Below, piece by piece: positions 1-8,569 of a stretch of DNA of 64,000 nucleotides (position 1 is its first letter; each line of letters opens with the position of its first letter). Origin of the DNA: Planococcus sp. SK3692 (lineage in GTDB: Bacteria; Bacillota; Bacilli; Bacillales_A; Planococcaceae); NCBI RefSeq assembly GCF_028890485.2, contig NZ_JARCHV010000001.1, positions 1,337,698 to 1,401,697 of the forward strand. Reading direction: 5' to 3'. Below the pieces are notes generated by a model. The model made no database searches. It was not told the origin of the DNA and saw only the letters and a list, made by a program, of their open reading frames with translations. Position numbers and translations under genes: made by a program.

Positions 1-962
1 GCCAAATTCTCATAATGCTCCATCGTGTCGACTGAACTTTGGCCTGTAGCATGGCCGTCGCCGCCCAGCAACAAGAGTTTCTCCCCGTCTTCTCCCGGCG
101 TGAACCGGATGGAACGCGATGGGCTATCGGCGCTGATGTACATGCCTTCTGGGATCTTGCCAGCAGTTCGGACCGCAATGGCATAAGAGCGGTTGACTGA
201 CAGCCTGGAGAAATACATGCCGTCGAAATCATTGAACGGATAATGCGTTGCAACGACTACTTTATCGCATGATAAATGAGATAAGTTTTCTGTCTGGATG
301 ACCGGGTCTTTTTTGCTTAGAATTTTCATAGCACGGCTTTGTTCGTGGATATCCACGCCCATCTTCTCCAATTCTTTCACAAGACCTGTCAAGAATTTCA
401 CTGGATGGAATTGTGCTTGGTTTCGCATGACAAGCGCTTCTGTCACAGGGAATGGCAGCTCTGACTCCTCGCGTGCGAGGCCGCCGTCGATGCCAAGCTT
501 TTGGTATGCTTCCGCTTCTTTTTCCAATAACTTCACGGTGGAATCTTTCGTCGAATAGATGAACGCATCCTGGTGTGAGAAATCGCAATCGATGTTCAGC
601 TCTTTTGCCGTTTCTTCGATAAACTTCAAGCCTTCCATATTGGCTTCGTAATAAAGCCTCGCTTGTTTTTCCCCAGCGATTTTAATCAGCGGTGCATAAT
701 ACAGGCCGTGCTGAGCCGAGATCTTCGCGGTCGTATAGCCCGTGACGCCATCAATCAATTTGCCGGCATCAAGAAGCGTTACTTTCTTTCCTTCTTTCGC
801 CAATAAATAGGCCGTGATGACCCCAGCGATTCCAGCGCCAACTACTGCAACTTCCGTAGACTTATTGCCGGTAAATGCCGGGTAATCCGGCAACTCCTTG
901 TACGCTCTCCAAAAAGACTCCTTCGATTCGGGAATACGGCTTTGCTGTTCACTTTGAGACAT
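1..962 (-). CDS. FAD-dependent oxidoreductase, YhfW-like (partial)
   Basis: The gene runs off the window edge, so only the N-terminal 320 or so residues are visible. A GxGxxG dinucleotide-binding motif (VGAGIAGVITAYLLA, near residue 45) follows a short polar leader, which places it in the DAO/GlpD-like FAD oxidoreductase family. B. subtilis YhfW has the same start and carries a C-terminal Rieske 2Fe-2S domain; that part would lie outside this window, so the assignment is by family resemblance. The ATG is chosen because AAAGGAGGGG sits at the right distance upstream. The substrate is unknown. It is the last visible member of a minus-strand run and has its own upstream spacer. Confidence 0.75.
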   Translation of the reverse strand, partial: MSQSEQQSRIPESKESFWRAYKELPDYPAFTGNKSTEVAVVGAGIAGVITAYLLAKEGKKVTLLDAGKLIDGVTGYTTAKISAQHGLYYAPLIKIAGEKQARLYYEANMEGLKFIEETAKELNIDCDFSHQDAFIYSTKDSTVKLLEKEAEAYQKLGIDGGLAREESELPFPVTEALVMRNQAQFHPVKFLTGLVKELEKMGVDIHEQSRAMKILSKKDPVIQTENLSHLSCDKVVVATHYPFNDFDGMYFSRLSVNRSYAIAVRTAGKIPEGMYISADSPSRSIRFTPGEDGEKLLLLGGDGHATGQSSVDTMEHYENL

Positions 963-1262
963 GCTGCCCCTCCTTTATTGAATGTTTTGCTTATTGACTG
1001 TCTACCCCTATGTGGAAATCATTAATCAATAAATGAACGAAGGGCAGCTGAGTTCATTTATTTGCGAGGCATCTGCCTTGCAGATGTGGGAGCAAACGAA
1101 TGTCCGAGGCTTGAGCGCAGTGAAAGTCGAGCAAAGTGAAAGTCTCACAAAAAATACATAAAGGAAAAGCTGAATTGATTCATTTGATTGAAAAATCTTA
1201 GCCTCGGCAACTTTAAACAAAAAAAGACGAAAACGCCGAAGCGTTTCCGTCTTTTTCCTTCA
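963..1262. other. Gene-free spacer with two hairpins
   Basis: This 300-base spacer codes for nothing I can support. It has a perfect 9-base inverted repeat (1030-1038 with 1052-1060), then a nested hairpin in which TTTGC (about 1060-1064) pairs with GCAAA (about 1092-1096) around CATCTGC-CTT-GCAGATG. After that the decamer AGTGAAAGTC occurs twice (about 1119 and 1136). The right end is the azoR terminator. The pattern suggests an interspersed intergenic element rather than a gene. Confidence 0.5.
1221..1257 (-). terminator. Intrinsic terminator of azoR
   Basis: A 16-base stem with one mismatch (GACGGAAACGC with GCGTTTTCGTC as its core) and a four-base loop is followed on the minus strand by a T-run, directly after the azoR stop codon. 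A-runs on the other side mean it could also work in the opposite direction. Confidence 0.85.
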
Positions 1263-1895
1263 TTACGCGTTTACTTTAGAAAGTGTGTTAGCTGTTTCTT
1301 TCACGCGTTCCATGCCGTCTGCAATGATTTGCTCAGCACGGTCAGGGTACATATTGTGGCCTTCGATGATGACTTCTTCGATGTCTGTGATGCCGAAGAA
1401 GTTCATGATGGCGCGGATGTAGTTAACGCTCATTTCACTAGGCGCCATTTCTGGTGTCGAGTAAACGCCGCCGCGTGCGTTCAAGATGATGACTTTCTTC
1501 TCTGGAACTAGACCTACTGGGCCTTCTTCCGTATATTTGAAGGTCATGCCTGCACGATAGACATAGTCAATGAAAGTCTGCAATGCGGCAGGAATTGTTT
1601 TATTCCACAATGGGAATGCGAACACGACTACATCAGCATCCATGAATGCGTCCATTGCTTTGTTGGCCGCAGTCAAGATGCGCTGCTCAAGGTCAGTCAA
1701 TTCTTCTGCTTGTGCGGATTTTTGCATGGCATCGAAGAAATCCTGGCCGAAATACGGCATATCTTCTGCGAATACGTCAAACGTGTTGACCTCTGCATCC
1801 GTCTTCAAGTTCTCCATGAATACTTCGTGCATTTTACTTGAAACGCCCTCAGAAGCAGGACGGTTATTGGCTTTTACGACTAAAATATTTTCCAC
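1263..1895 (-). CDS. azoR: FMN-dependent NADH-azoreductase
   Basis: A 210-residue flavodoxin-fold protein of the AzoR/acyl-carrier-protein phosphodiesterase family, which reduces azo dyes and quinones by two-electron transfer from NADH. The N-terminal VVKANNRPASEG phosphate-binding loop, the FPLWNKTIPAALQTFIDYV stretch (about residues 95-113) and the NARGGVYS loop near residue 140 are family hallmarks, and the length is typical. The start is a GTG preceded by AAAGGAG at eight bases. It is monocistronic: it has its own terminator and a sharp promoter with repeated TCTCGAATTA sites, which suggests induction by quinones or electrophiles through an MhqR/YodB-type repressor. Confidence 0.93.
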   Translation of the reverse strand: MENILVVKANNRPASEGVSSKMHEVFMENLKTDAEVNTFDVFAEDMPYFGQDFFDAMQKSAQAEELTDLEQRILTAANKAMDAFMDADVVVFAFPLWNKTIPAALQTFIDYVYRAGMTFKYTEEGPVGLVPEKKVIILNARGGVYSTPEMAPSEMSVNYIRAIMNFFGITDIEEVIIEGHNMYPDRAEQIIADGMERVKETANTLSKVNA

Positions 1896-1947
1896 TTGTA
1901 AAACTCCTTTATACTATTAATATTATTCTTTAATTCGAGACTTTTTA

Positions 1948-1976
1948 ATTATAAGTAATTCGAGATACAAAGTCAA
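1948..1976 (-). promoter_or_regulatory. azoR promoter with MhqR-like half-sites
   Basis: On the minus strand TTGACT and a perfect TATAAT are separated by exactly 17 bases. The spacer contains TATCTCGAATTA, and a second copy, GTCTCGAATTA, lies just downstream of the -10 box. B. subtilis MhqR, the repressor of azoR2 and the mhq genes, recognises TATCTCGAATTCGAGATA, so each copy resembles one half-site. The arrangement as two direct half-sites is my reading; a MarR/DUF24-type repressor is the inferred partner. Confidence 0.7.
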
Positions 1977-1990
1977 CGCGCTTGCTTAGT

Positions 1991-2701
1991 TTATTCGCCG
2001 TCGCAGGAATCTCCTGTGCAAAAGCTTGTCTTCGCTTTGCCGATCGGTTTCAATGCCGGACGCAAGCCTTCCTCTTCGCCAATCTGCTCAAGCGCTTCAA
2101 TGAAGGCTTCAAGCGGCTGCGCGCCGGAGATGGCATACTTTCGGTTGACGACAAAAAACGGGACGCCTTGTACGCCAATCTGCCCGGCTTCTTGGATGTC
2201 GCGTTCGACCTCGCCCTGGAATTGGTCCGAATCGAGAACTTCGGCTGCTTGCTCGCGGTCGAGTCCTGTTTTTTCAACGATCGACAGCAAGGTCTCCACA
2301 TTGCTAATGTTATGCGCTTTTTCGAAATAATGATGCATCAATAGCTCGGTCAGCTGATGTTCCTCGCCTTGTGTGGCCGCCCATTTGACGAGTCGGTGCG
2401 CAGAGAAGGTATTGGCATGCGGCATGTTCTCCACGTCGTAATACAAATCAAACGCTTTCGCTTGTCGCGCCACGCCTGCGGTCATTTCCTTTGCCTGTTC
2501 GAGACTTTGGCCCATCTTTTCTGCCAAGTGTTCATAGGCAAATCTGCTGGAGTCCACTGGCGCTTGTGGATCCAATTCATATGCTTTAAATGTGATCTCT
2601 GCTTGGCTTTCGTAGCCTGAGCGTACGAGTGCCTGTTCCAATGTGCGCTTTCCTATATAACAGAATGGGCAAACGTAATCTGACCAAACTTCAATTTTCA
2701 T
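1991..2701 (-). CDS. DsbA-family oxidoreductase, FrnE-like
   Basis: A 236-residue thioredoxin-fold protein with the CPFC active site at residues 11-14 straight after the first beta strand, as in the FrnE/2-hydroxychromene-2-carboxylate isomerase branch of DsbA proteins. GVQGVPFFVVNRKYAISGAQP near residue 170 holds the cis-Pro loop (VPFFV). There is no signal peptide, so it should act on disulphides in the cytosol. A second Cys pair (FCTGDSCDGE) lies at the very C-terminus and may be a redox or metal-binding tail. It sits between azoR and ppaC with its own spacers, which fits oxidative-stress handling. Confidence 0.88.
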   Translation of the reverse strand: MKIEVWSDYVCPFCYIGKRTLEQALVRSGYESQAEITFKAYELDPQAPVDSSRFAYEHLAEKMGQSLEQAKEMTAGVARQAKAFDLYYDVENMPHANTFSAHRLVKWAATQGEEHQLTELLMHHYFEKAHNISNVETLLSIVEKTGLDREQAAEVLDSDQFQGEVERDIQEAGQIGVQGVPFFVVNRKYAISGAQPLEAFIEALEQIGEEEGLRPALKPIGKAKTSFCTGDSCDGE

Positions 2702-2780
2702 AACTATTCACCTCGCCACTTACTATAGCAATGACATAGATATGCCACAATTTTTTTGCTTGAAAATAATTCCCAGCACA

Positions 2781-2808
2781 AAAAAAACTGACTCCCATGA
2801 GGAATCAG
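2781..2808 (-). terminator. Intrinsic terminator of ppaC
   Basis: The minus-strand stem CTGATTCC/GGGAGTCAG is followed by eight T. The ppaC stop codon TGA lies inside the upstream arm, so termination comes directly after translation ends. Confidence 0.8.
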
Positions 2809-3731
2809 CTTAATGCTTCGGTAATGACTGGAACGATTTGTTTTTTTCTTGAGACGACACCCGGCAAAATCACCCGGTTGTTGATGACGCTCGACTGGAA
2901 AGCAGATTCAATGATATCTGCACGGCGCCCAAGAACGATCGCCTCCGAATCATTGTTCAAGATATCCGTGACAGCGAAGACAAATAGATCCAAATTTTTG
3001 GCTGTAACTGTATTGCTGATCAGCACTTCCAATTCTGCCTGGCGATCCAGCACTTCCGACACATCGATGGCGTTGACTTGAGCCACTTCAAAGCGGTGGT
3101 CGCCTGCTTCAAATTCTTTGGAGTCGAGTGAAATCAAGTCTTCCAGCGTTTTATTGCTCAAATCAGCACCGGCTTTCAATAAAGCAAGGCCGTATTCCTG
3201 TGAATCGACACCCGCGATATCCGCCAATTCCTTCGCCGCTTGAATGTCCTGCTCCGTGCATGTCGGGGATTTGAACAACAAGGAATCCGAAATGATCGCC
3301 GATAGCATCAACCCGGCAATATCAGCCGGCACTTCGACTGCATGTTCTTTATAGAGCTTCAAAAGAATCGTCGCTGTACATCCGACAGGTTCTGCGCGGA
3401 AATAAAGCGGATCGGTTGTTTCGAAATTAGCGATACGGTGGTGGTCGATTACTTCGATTACTTGGACTTCATCGATATCGTCGATGCTTTGCTGGCGTTC
3501 GTTATGGTCGACAAGAATGACTTGCTTCACTTCGTCTGAAGCGCGTTTTACCAGGCGGGGGTTCGGGACTTTGAAATGGTCGAGCGCAAACAGCGTCTCA
3601 TTGTTCGCTTCACCGAGGCGAACGGCTTCAGCATCCATCCCGAGCTCTTTCTTCAGATGGGTATATGCAATTGCCGAACAGATTGAGTCAGTGTCCGGAT
3701 TTTTGTGACCTAATACAAAAACTTTTGACAT
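2805..3731 (-). CDS. ppaC: Manganese-dependent inorganic pyrophosphatase
   Basis: A family II (DHH-type) pyrophosphatase that hydrolyses pyrophosphate to phosphate in the cytosol and so drives biosynthesis. The 308-residue product matches the family length. Metal ligands are visible in [13 protein letters not shown] (residues 8-20), VDHNE near residue 75 and the DHH motif IDHHRIANF near 97. The C-terminal domain ends with the substrate-binding [10 protein letters not shown] motif. The frame stays open 35 codons further upstream, but the start is set by AGGAGG nine bases before the ATG at 3731. It is transcribed divergently from the acetyltransferase at 3959. Confidence 0.97.
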   Translation of the reverse strand: MSKVFVLGHKNPDTDSICSAIAYTHLKKELGMDAEAVRLGEANNETLFALDHFKVPNPRLVKRASDEVKQVILVDHNERQQSIDDIDEVQVIEVIDHHRIANFETTDPLYFRAEPVGCTATILLKLYKEHAVEVPADIAGLMLSAIISDSLLFKSPTCTEQDIQAAKELADIAGVDSQEYGLALLKAGADLSNKTLEDLISLDSKEFEAGDHRFEVAQVNAIDVSEVLDRQAELEVLISNTVTAKNLDLFVFAVTDILNNDSEAIVLGRRADIIESAFQSSVINNRVILPGVVSRKKQIVPVITEALS

Positions 3732-3958
3732 GAATAATGGCCTCCTGGCTTGAGTAGTTTCTGAGATTATTCTATCACAAATTTCTTCTACAGAAAAAAT
3801 CTGCGACTGAAAACCTAGTGTTATCCAGCATTTCAACTACTAAATACGGAAATGATTTTAGAATTATCAGTATTTTTAAAGTTTAGTGTGTACTTTAGCA
3901 CATTTGAATGGTATTATATGACTAACTAATCCTATGTTTTCGGAAGGAAGAGGTGCCA

Positions 3959-4759
3959 GTGACTATATTATTGGAAAAGAAATACATTCCCTTGTCCCAT
4001 TATTTTCAAGCTGCAACAAACTCGAACATCCGCTTAACTTTTTCGGAAATCGAACAAATCATGGGCCAGAACTTGCCCAATGCCGCTTACTTGAACAAAA
4101 GTTGGTGGAAAAAGTCGAAGCCTCCCGCAAAACATTTCCACGCCTGGATGGACGCCGGCTACCGCGTGACGGACGTCGAACCTGACCGCTATGTCGTCTT
4201 CGAAAGAGCCGATGCCAAAAACACAGCAGCCAATACAGCAGCCGAAGACAAAGATATCCTGTTGATCCGCACCGCTGAACATGGGGATGCCCGGTCGCTG
4301 GCCTTACTTCAAAAAGCTGTGGAAGCGGAATCCGACTTCATGCTTTACGGCAAAGATGAGCGCTCGCTCTCCACGCAGCGTGTCCGCAAACAAATCATCG
4401 AGTGGAAACAAAGCGGTCATTCTGCCATCATCATCGCCATTTTAAATGGTCGACATGTCGGCTATTTGATGGTTATCGGCAATGAAGCACAGCGAGCGCA
4501 GCACCGGGCAGCATTAGTCCTTGGCCTTCTCAAGGAAGCCCAAGGAAAAGGCATCGCCAAGTCACTTCTTGAAAAAGCGGAAGACTGGGCCAAGCAAAAA
4601 GGCATCTCACGGCTGGAATTGACGGTCCTCGAAGACAATGAGCGCGCCCGCAAGCTCTACGAAAAAGCTGGCTTTGAAGCTGAAGGCACGCGCCGCCGAT
4701 CACTCGTCATCGACGGCAAAGAGCACGACGAAATCTACTTGGCCAAGTTTTTGGACTAA
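3959..4759 (+). CDS. GNAT acetyltransferase with N-terminal DUF7662-like domain
   Basis: A two-part protein of about 266 residues. The first 80 residues (YIPLSHYFQ, LTFSEIEQIMG, LPNAAYL, WW, HAWMDAGYRV) look like the small DUF7662-type domain known as a stand-alone or fused unit in restriction-like and regulatory contexts. Residues from about 95 form a complete GNAT domain with motif A (LLKEAQGKGIAKSLLEKA) and motif B (NERARKLYEKAGFEAEGTRR), as in RimI/YhhY-type enzymes. GTG at 3959 is chosen because AAGGAAG lies eight bases upstream; GTG at 3953 is too close to it. The substrate is unknown. It is divergent from ppaC and has a strong terminator. Confidence 0.8.
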   Translation: MTILLEKKYIPLSHYFQAATNSNIRLTFSEIEQIMGQNLPNAAYLNKSWWKKSKPPAKHFHAWMDAGYRVTDVEPDRYVVFERADAKNTAANTAAEDKDILLIRTAEHGDARSLALLQKAVEAESDFMLYGKDERSLSTQRVRKQIIEWKQSGHSAIIIAILNGRHVGYLMVIGNEAQRAQHRAALVLGLLKEAQGKGIAKSLLEKAEDWAKQKGISRLELTVLEDNERARKLYEKAGFEAEGTRRRSLVIDGKEHDEIYLAKFLD

Positions 4760-4769
4760 GCCAAAATTT

Positions 4770-4809
4770 AAAATGCCCGCCATTCAATTTTGAATGGCGG
4801 GCATTTTTT
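4770..4809. terminator. Bidirectional terminator between acetyltransferase gene and arsB
   Basis: A long perfect stem (AAAATGCCCGCCATTCAA and its complement) has an A-run on the left and a T-run on the right. It sits between two convergent genes and can stop both. Confidence 0.92.
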
Positions 4810-4820
4810 GATTGTGTTGG

Positions 4821-6116
4821 TTAATTCAATACTGTCAACCATAGATACAGGCCAGTCAAGGTGATGAACAAAGTCGGGACGGTGAGGATGATGCCGACTT
4901 TGAAATAATAGCCCCAGCTGATTTCGACGCCTTTTGTCTTCAATACATGAAGCCATAAAAGTGTCGCCAGTGAACCGATCGGCGTGATTTTCGGACCGAG
5001 GTCGGATCCGATGACATTGGCATAAATCAAAGCGTCACGCATGACGCCGTTGGTGTTTGTCTCCGCAATCGCCAAAGCATTGATCATCACCGTCGGCATG
5101 TTGTTCATGCCAGATGACAGGATTGCCGCGATGAAGCCCATGCCAATCGTCGCCGCATAGAGGCCATGCCCTGCTGTCCATTCAATCGCCTGGGCAAGAA
5201 CCGATGTCAAACCGACATTTCGCAATCCGTAGACAACGACGTACATGCCGATTGAAAAGAAAACAATCGCCCACGGTGCACCTTTTAGCACCGTCATCGT
5301 TTCGACGTGCTTACTGTTGCGCGCAATCGCCAGGAAAATGATTGCGATCGAACCGGCGATTAGGGAAACCGGAATCTCAAGCGATTCGCTCATGAAGTAG
5401 CCGATCAGCAAGATCGCAAGAACGATCCAAGACAGACGGAAAATGCGAATATCTTTAATCGCCGATTCAGGTTTTTTCAAAACCCCGGGATCAAAACGGC
5501 CCGGAATGTCTTTTTTGAAGAATAAGTACAACACAAGCATGCTCGCCAAGATACTGAATAAGTTCGGAACTACCATATGTAAAGCGTATTCCGTAAATCC
5601 GATGCCGAAGAAATCAGCCGAGACGATGTTAACCAAGTTACTGATGACAAACGGTAGAGACGCGGTATCGGCAATAAAGCCGGATGCCATGATAAACGGC
5701 AAAATCATCGTATCGCGGAATTTCAACGCCCTGACCATCGCCAGAACGATTGGCGTCAGAATGAGCGCCGCGCCGTCATTGGCGAAAAGCGCTGCTACGA
5801 CCGCGCCGAGAAGCGTGACGAGGAAAAACATGCGCAAGCCGCTGCCTTTAGCAAAGCGCGCCATATGTAATGCGGCCCATTCGAAAAAGCCAATTTCATC
5901 CAAAATCAAGGAAATGATGATCAAGGCAACAAAAGTCAATGTCGCATTCCATACAATCCCTGTTACGTCCCACACGTCGCCGAAGTCAACGACGCCGAAT
6001 AATAATGCAACAATCGCACCGGCAATCGCCGACCAACCGATCGACAAGCCGCGCGGCTGCCAGATGACAAAAAGCAATGTCACCAGAAAAATAATAATCG
6101 CTAACCAAACATCCAT
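4821..6116 (-). CDS. arsB: Arsenite efflux permease, ArsB/NhaD family
   Basis: A 431-residue membrane protein with about twelve hydrophobic segments that exports arsenite or antimonite across the cytoplasmic membrane. Family features are the N-terminal [16 protein letters not shown] stretch, [18 protein letters not shown] near residue 110 and the conserved [34 protein letters not shown] region near 340-380, the ion-translocation core of ArsB. It follows arsR by 15 bases, with AAGGAG overlapping the arsR stop codon, so the two are translationally coupled. No arsC or arsA is present, so it probably works as a secondary arsenite carrier. Confidence 0.93.
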   Translation of the reverse strand: MDVWLAIIIFLVTLLFVIWQPRGLSIGWSAIAGAIVALLFGVVDFGDVWDVTGIVWNATLTFVALIIISLILDEIGFFEWAALHMARFAKGSGLRMFFLVTLLGAVVAALFANDGAALILTPIVLAMVRALKFRDTMILPFIMASGFIADTASLPFVISNLVNIVSADFFGIGFTEYALHMVVPNLFSILASMLVLYLFFKKDIPGRFDPGVLKKPESAIKDIRIFRLSWIVLAILLIGYFMSESLEIPVSLIAGSIAIIFLAIARNSKHVETMTVLKGAPWAIVFFSIGMYVVVYGLRNVGLTSVLAQAIEWTAGHGLYAATIGMGFIAAILSSGMNNMPTVMINALAIAETNTNGVMRDALIYANVIGSDLGPKITPIGSLATLLWLHVLKTKGVEISWGYYFKVGIILTVPTLFITLTGLYLWLTVLN

Positions 6117-6131
6117 TTCAGTTCCAACTCC

Positions 6132-6461
6132 TTAATTGCAATTCACTTTCTTGCCTTCCGCTATGAGCGTTTCTACCGTACGTTCAGGTTCCGGCAACAT
6201 CGCAATCAATGTTGTCAACACCCCAAAAAGCTCGTGCTGTTCATTGAGCGACCAGATCGTCCAGCGCCCGCGCTTTTCTTCACAGATCAATCGCGCCTGT
6301 TTTAACTTTCGCATATGCTGGCTGATGGCCGGCTGCGTCATATCCAGCAGCTCCGTAAATTCGCAGATGCACAACGCCTCTTTTGATAAGTATTTCAAAA
6401 TCAGCATGCGGGTTTCATCGCTGACCGCCTTCAAGCTCTGTTCCATTTGTTTATAGTCCAT
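6132..6461 (-). CDS. arsR: ArsR/SmtB-family arsenical repressor
   Basis: A 109-residue winged-helix repressor. The metalloid-sensing cysteine pair lies in helix 3 (EALCICEFTELL, Cys around residues 33-35), and the recognition helix follows (TQPAISQHMRKLKQARL). An NCN tail adds another Cys. The frame is open further upstream, but GAGGTG before the ATG at 6461 and homology set the start. It is the first gene of arsR-arsB and very likely represses its own promoter, where an inverted repeat lies between -35 and -10. Arsenite binding should release it. Confidence 0.93.
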   Translation of the reverse strand: MDYKQMEQSLKAVSDETRMLILKYLSKEALCICEFTELLDMTQPAISQHMRKLKQARLICEEKRGRWTIWSLNEQHELFGVLTTLIAMLPEPERTVETLIAEGKKVNCN

Positions 6462-6491
6462 CTCATTCACCTCTTTTTTGGCAATGGATTT

Positions 6492-6520
6492 ATTATATAA
6501 GCAAACACTTATGTATGCAA
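6492..6520 (-). promoter_or_regulatory. arsRB promoter with ArsR operator
   Basis: On the minus strand TTGCAT and TATAAT are 17 bases apart. The spacer carries the inverted repeat ATAAG-TGTTTG-CTTAT (6497-6512), the usual form of an ArsR/SmtB operator, placed so that the bound repressor blocks RNA polymerase. Confidence 0.8.
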
Positions 6521-6554
6521 GAGGGCATTTCGATTCCCTAATAATTTTCAATAA

Positions 6555-6585
6555 GAAAAACCGCCCCCGGTGAAGGGAGCGGTTT
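6555..6585 (-). terminator. Intrinsic terminator after the PfpI gene
   Basis: The minus-strand stem AAACCGCTCCC with GGGGGCGGTTT and a short loop is followed by T residues. It separates the PfpI gene from the arsRB promoter. Confidence 0.85.
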
Positions 6586-6595
6586 GGATAGTTCC

Positions 6596-7114
6596 TTATT
6601 TGTTTTCAAGCAATTTCAGTGACTCGCGGTTGAATGCCGGGATATCATCCGGCTGGCGGCTTGTTACCAATTGATCTTGGCAGACAGCCACTTCTTCGTC
6701 CACCACAGTTGCGCCAGCGTATTCCATATCGACTTGGATCGATTTGAAACCTGTCGCTTTGCGGCCTTCCAAAGCTTTCGCCGTGATCAATAGCTGCGGC
6801 CCGTGGCAGATCGCGAAGACCGGTTTTTTGGCATCCATGAACGCTTTCGTGAATGACACGAAACGATCATCTGCGCGCAATTGGTCCGGTGAGAATCCAC
6901 CCGGCAATAGCAGTGCATCGAATTCATCCGGGTTGACGTCGTCAATGCCTTTATCGATCGTAACAACGGCTTCGCCTTGCTTGCCGGTCACTTTCTTGCC
7001 AGCTTCCATTTCAATATTGATGAGTTCATGGCCCGCTTCGTTAAACGCTTTTGCCGGCTCTGTATACTCCACATCTTCGAACATGTCTGTAATTAACGTT
7101 GCAATTTTTGCCAC
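6596..7114 (-). CDS. DJ-1/PfpI-family stress protein
   Basis: A 172-residue class I glutamine-amidotransferase-fold protein of the PfpI/YfkM type. The nucleophile elbow FAICHGPQLLI (Cys near residue 102) with a Glu early in the chain and the HG dyad are visible, as is the characteristic TSRQPDDIPAFNR near the C-terminus. Members act as protein or nucleotide deglycases or chaperones against carbonyl stress; B. subtilis YfkM is a general stress protein. It is transcribed alone, with a terminator behind it. The exact activity cannot be read from sequence. Confidence 0.88.
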   Translation of the reverse strand: MAKIATLITDMFEDVEYTEPAKAFNEAGHELINIEMEAGKKVTGKQGEAVVTIDKGIDDVNPDEFDALLLPGGFSPDQLRADDRFVSFTKAFMDAKKPVFAICHGPQLLITAKALEGRKATGFKSIQVDMEYAGATVVDEEVAVCQDQLVTSRQPDDIPAFNRESLKLLENK

Positions 7115-7184
7115 TTTCCTTCACTCCTTCTGTTTATGTGCTCCCTCTTAGTATTCCACGAATTGGAAAGCTTAAACATCTGGA

Positions 7185-7778
7185 TTAAGGGCGGAATTTC
7201 GAGACAAACGGATTTTCCGATTCCCAGAAGCGGTATGGATAATGGACCGCTTCCTGTGAATTCCCGATGCCGACGCGCGGCCCTGTCGACACTGCATGCA
7301 CTGCATCACCCTCAGCGATATAAAGCGGGCGGTCCGTAAAATGATGCCCGTTATAATCCATCGTGATGCCCATCGCTTTCGTCAATTTGCCGGGCCCGTT
7401 CGTCCATTGCTTCATCGGCATATGCTGCCCTCTGCGTTCCGCCATGAACTCGACGCCTTCAACTGGCTCAATCGCACGAATGAGGATGGCGCGCGGTGTT
7501 TCTTCCGGTCCACTCACAACATTCACCAGCGTGTGTGTATGCATCTGGTACGTATAGACAAGGCCGGACCTGCCAAACATCACTTCCGTACGTTTGGTGC
7601 GGCGGTTGCCGAAGCTATGTGCAGCCCGGTCTTCAGCCCCCATATAGGCCTCAGTCTCGACGATTCTGCCGGCAACAATACCGCCTGGCAGTTCATGGAC
7701 CAGGATCTTCCCTAATAAGTCGCGCGACAACTCAAGTGTCGGCGCTTCAAAAAAACTCGTATCCAGCGGTTCGAACAT
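7185..7778 (-). CDS. DNA-3-methyladenine glycosylase (AAG/MPG family)
   Basis: A 197-residue base-excision enzyme that removes alkylated purines. The catalytic region GRIVETEAYMG, with the water-activating Glu, and the NRRTKRTEVMF segment are both present, and the C-terminal RVGIGNSQEAVHYPYRFW matches the family end. ATG at 7778 is chosen over the longer frame because AGGAGGGA precedes it by a good distance. It lies 20 bases downstream of trpA on the same strand with no terminator between, so it is probably carried on the trp transcript, a link with no obvious metabolic reason. Confidence 0.9.
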   Translation of the reverse strand: MFEPLDTSFFEAPTLELSRDLLGKILVHELPGGIVAGRIVETEAYMGAEDRAAHSFGNRRTKRTEVMFGRSGLVYTYQMHTHTLVNVVSGPEETPRAILIRAIEPVEGVEFMAERRGQHMPMKQWTNGPGKLTKAMGITMDYNGHHFTDRPLYIAEGDAVHAVSTGPRVGIGNSQEAVHYPYRFWESENPFVSKFRP

Positions 7779-7798
7779 GCTAATCCCTCCTGACGGCA

Positions 7799-8569
7799 TT
7801 ATACCGAATGAGGGGCTGTCACTGCATCGATCAAAGGTTCAATGTCTTCAATACGCCCTTCATGGAACGCTTGGACGATTGCGCTGCCGACAATGAAGCC
7901 ATCGACGTCGTCGCGCAGCATATCGACGTGGCTTTCTTTCGAGATGCCGAATCCCGCATAGACCGGCACAGGGCTCAATTCCCTTACTTTACGCGTGAAG
8001 GCACCGACTTCTTCAGCCAATTCATCACGGCTTCCCGTAATGCCGGTCACGGTGACCGCATAGACGAAGCCTTGAGCTTCTTTCAAAATCTCTTCCAGGC
8101 GGCTGTCGATCGTCGTCAAGGTGACGAGCTGGATCAGCACGAGTTCCTGCTGTTTCGCGAACGGTTCAATTAATTGGCGATGCTCAAACGGCAAATCCGG
8201 AATGATGACGCCCGATGCTCCCGCTTTTTTCGCTTCCTGGGTAAACCGCTCCGCTCCGAAGCGAATGACCGGATTCAAATACGTCATGATGACGAGCGGC
8301 ACTTTCACTTCGAAATCAAAGCGCTGCATTTCATCAAGCACTTTTTCCAAAGTAATGCCTTCATCAAGCGCTCGGTTTCCTGCCGCTTCGATCGTCGGCC
8401 CATCAGCGACCGGATCCGAAAACGGAATCCCGACTTCAATCGCCGTCACTCCGCGCTCTTGCAGATACTGGATCTGCTCACCCAATTTTTTAATGCCGCC
8501 GTCGCCTGCCATGATATAGGCGACAAAAGCTTTATGCCCTGCTTGTTTCAGTTCTGCTAATCGTTTCAT
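7799..8569 (-). CDS. trpA: Tryptophan synthase alpha subunit
   Basis: A 256-residue TIM barrel that cleaves indole-3-glycerol phosphate to indole and glyceraldehyde 3-phosphate. The catalytic Glu and Asp are in [19 protein letters not shown] (about residues 41-59), and the phosphate site is in [13 protein letters not shown] near 205. The start overlaps the trpB stop in an ATGA, so the alpha and beta subunits of the indole-channelling complex are translationally coupled. Confidence 0.97.
   Translation of the reverse strand: MKRLAELKQAGHKAFVAYIMAGDGGIKKLGEQIQYLQERGVTAIEVGIPFSDPVADGPTIEAAGNRALDEGITLEKVLDEMQRFDFEVKVPLVIMTYLNPVIRFGAERFTQEAKKAGASGVIIPDLPFEHRQLIEPFAKQQELVLIQLVTLTTIDSRLEEILKEAQGFVYAVTVTGITGSRDELAEEVGAFTRKVRELSPVPVYAGFGISKESHVDMLRDDVDGFIVGSAIVQAFHEGRIEDIEPLIDAVTAPHSV

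Noticed and set aside
5443-6135. 230-residue open frame opposite arsB
   Set aside because: Lys/Pro/Ser-rich translation with no family pattern; it is the antisense shadow of arsB, which has clear homology and signals.
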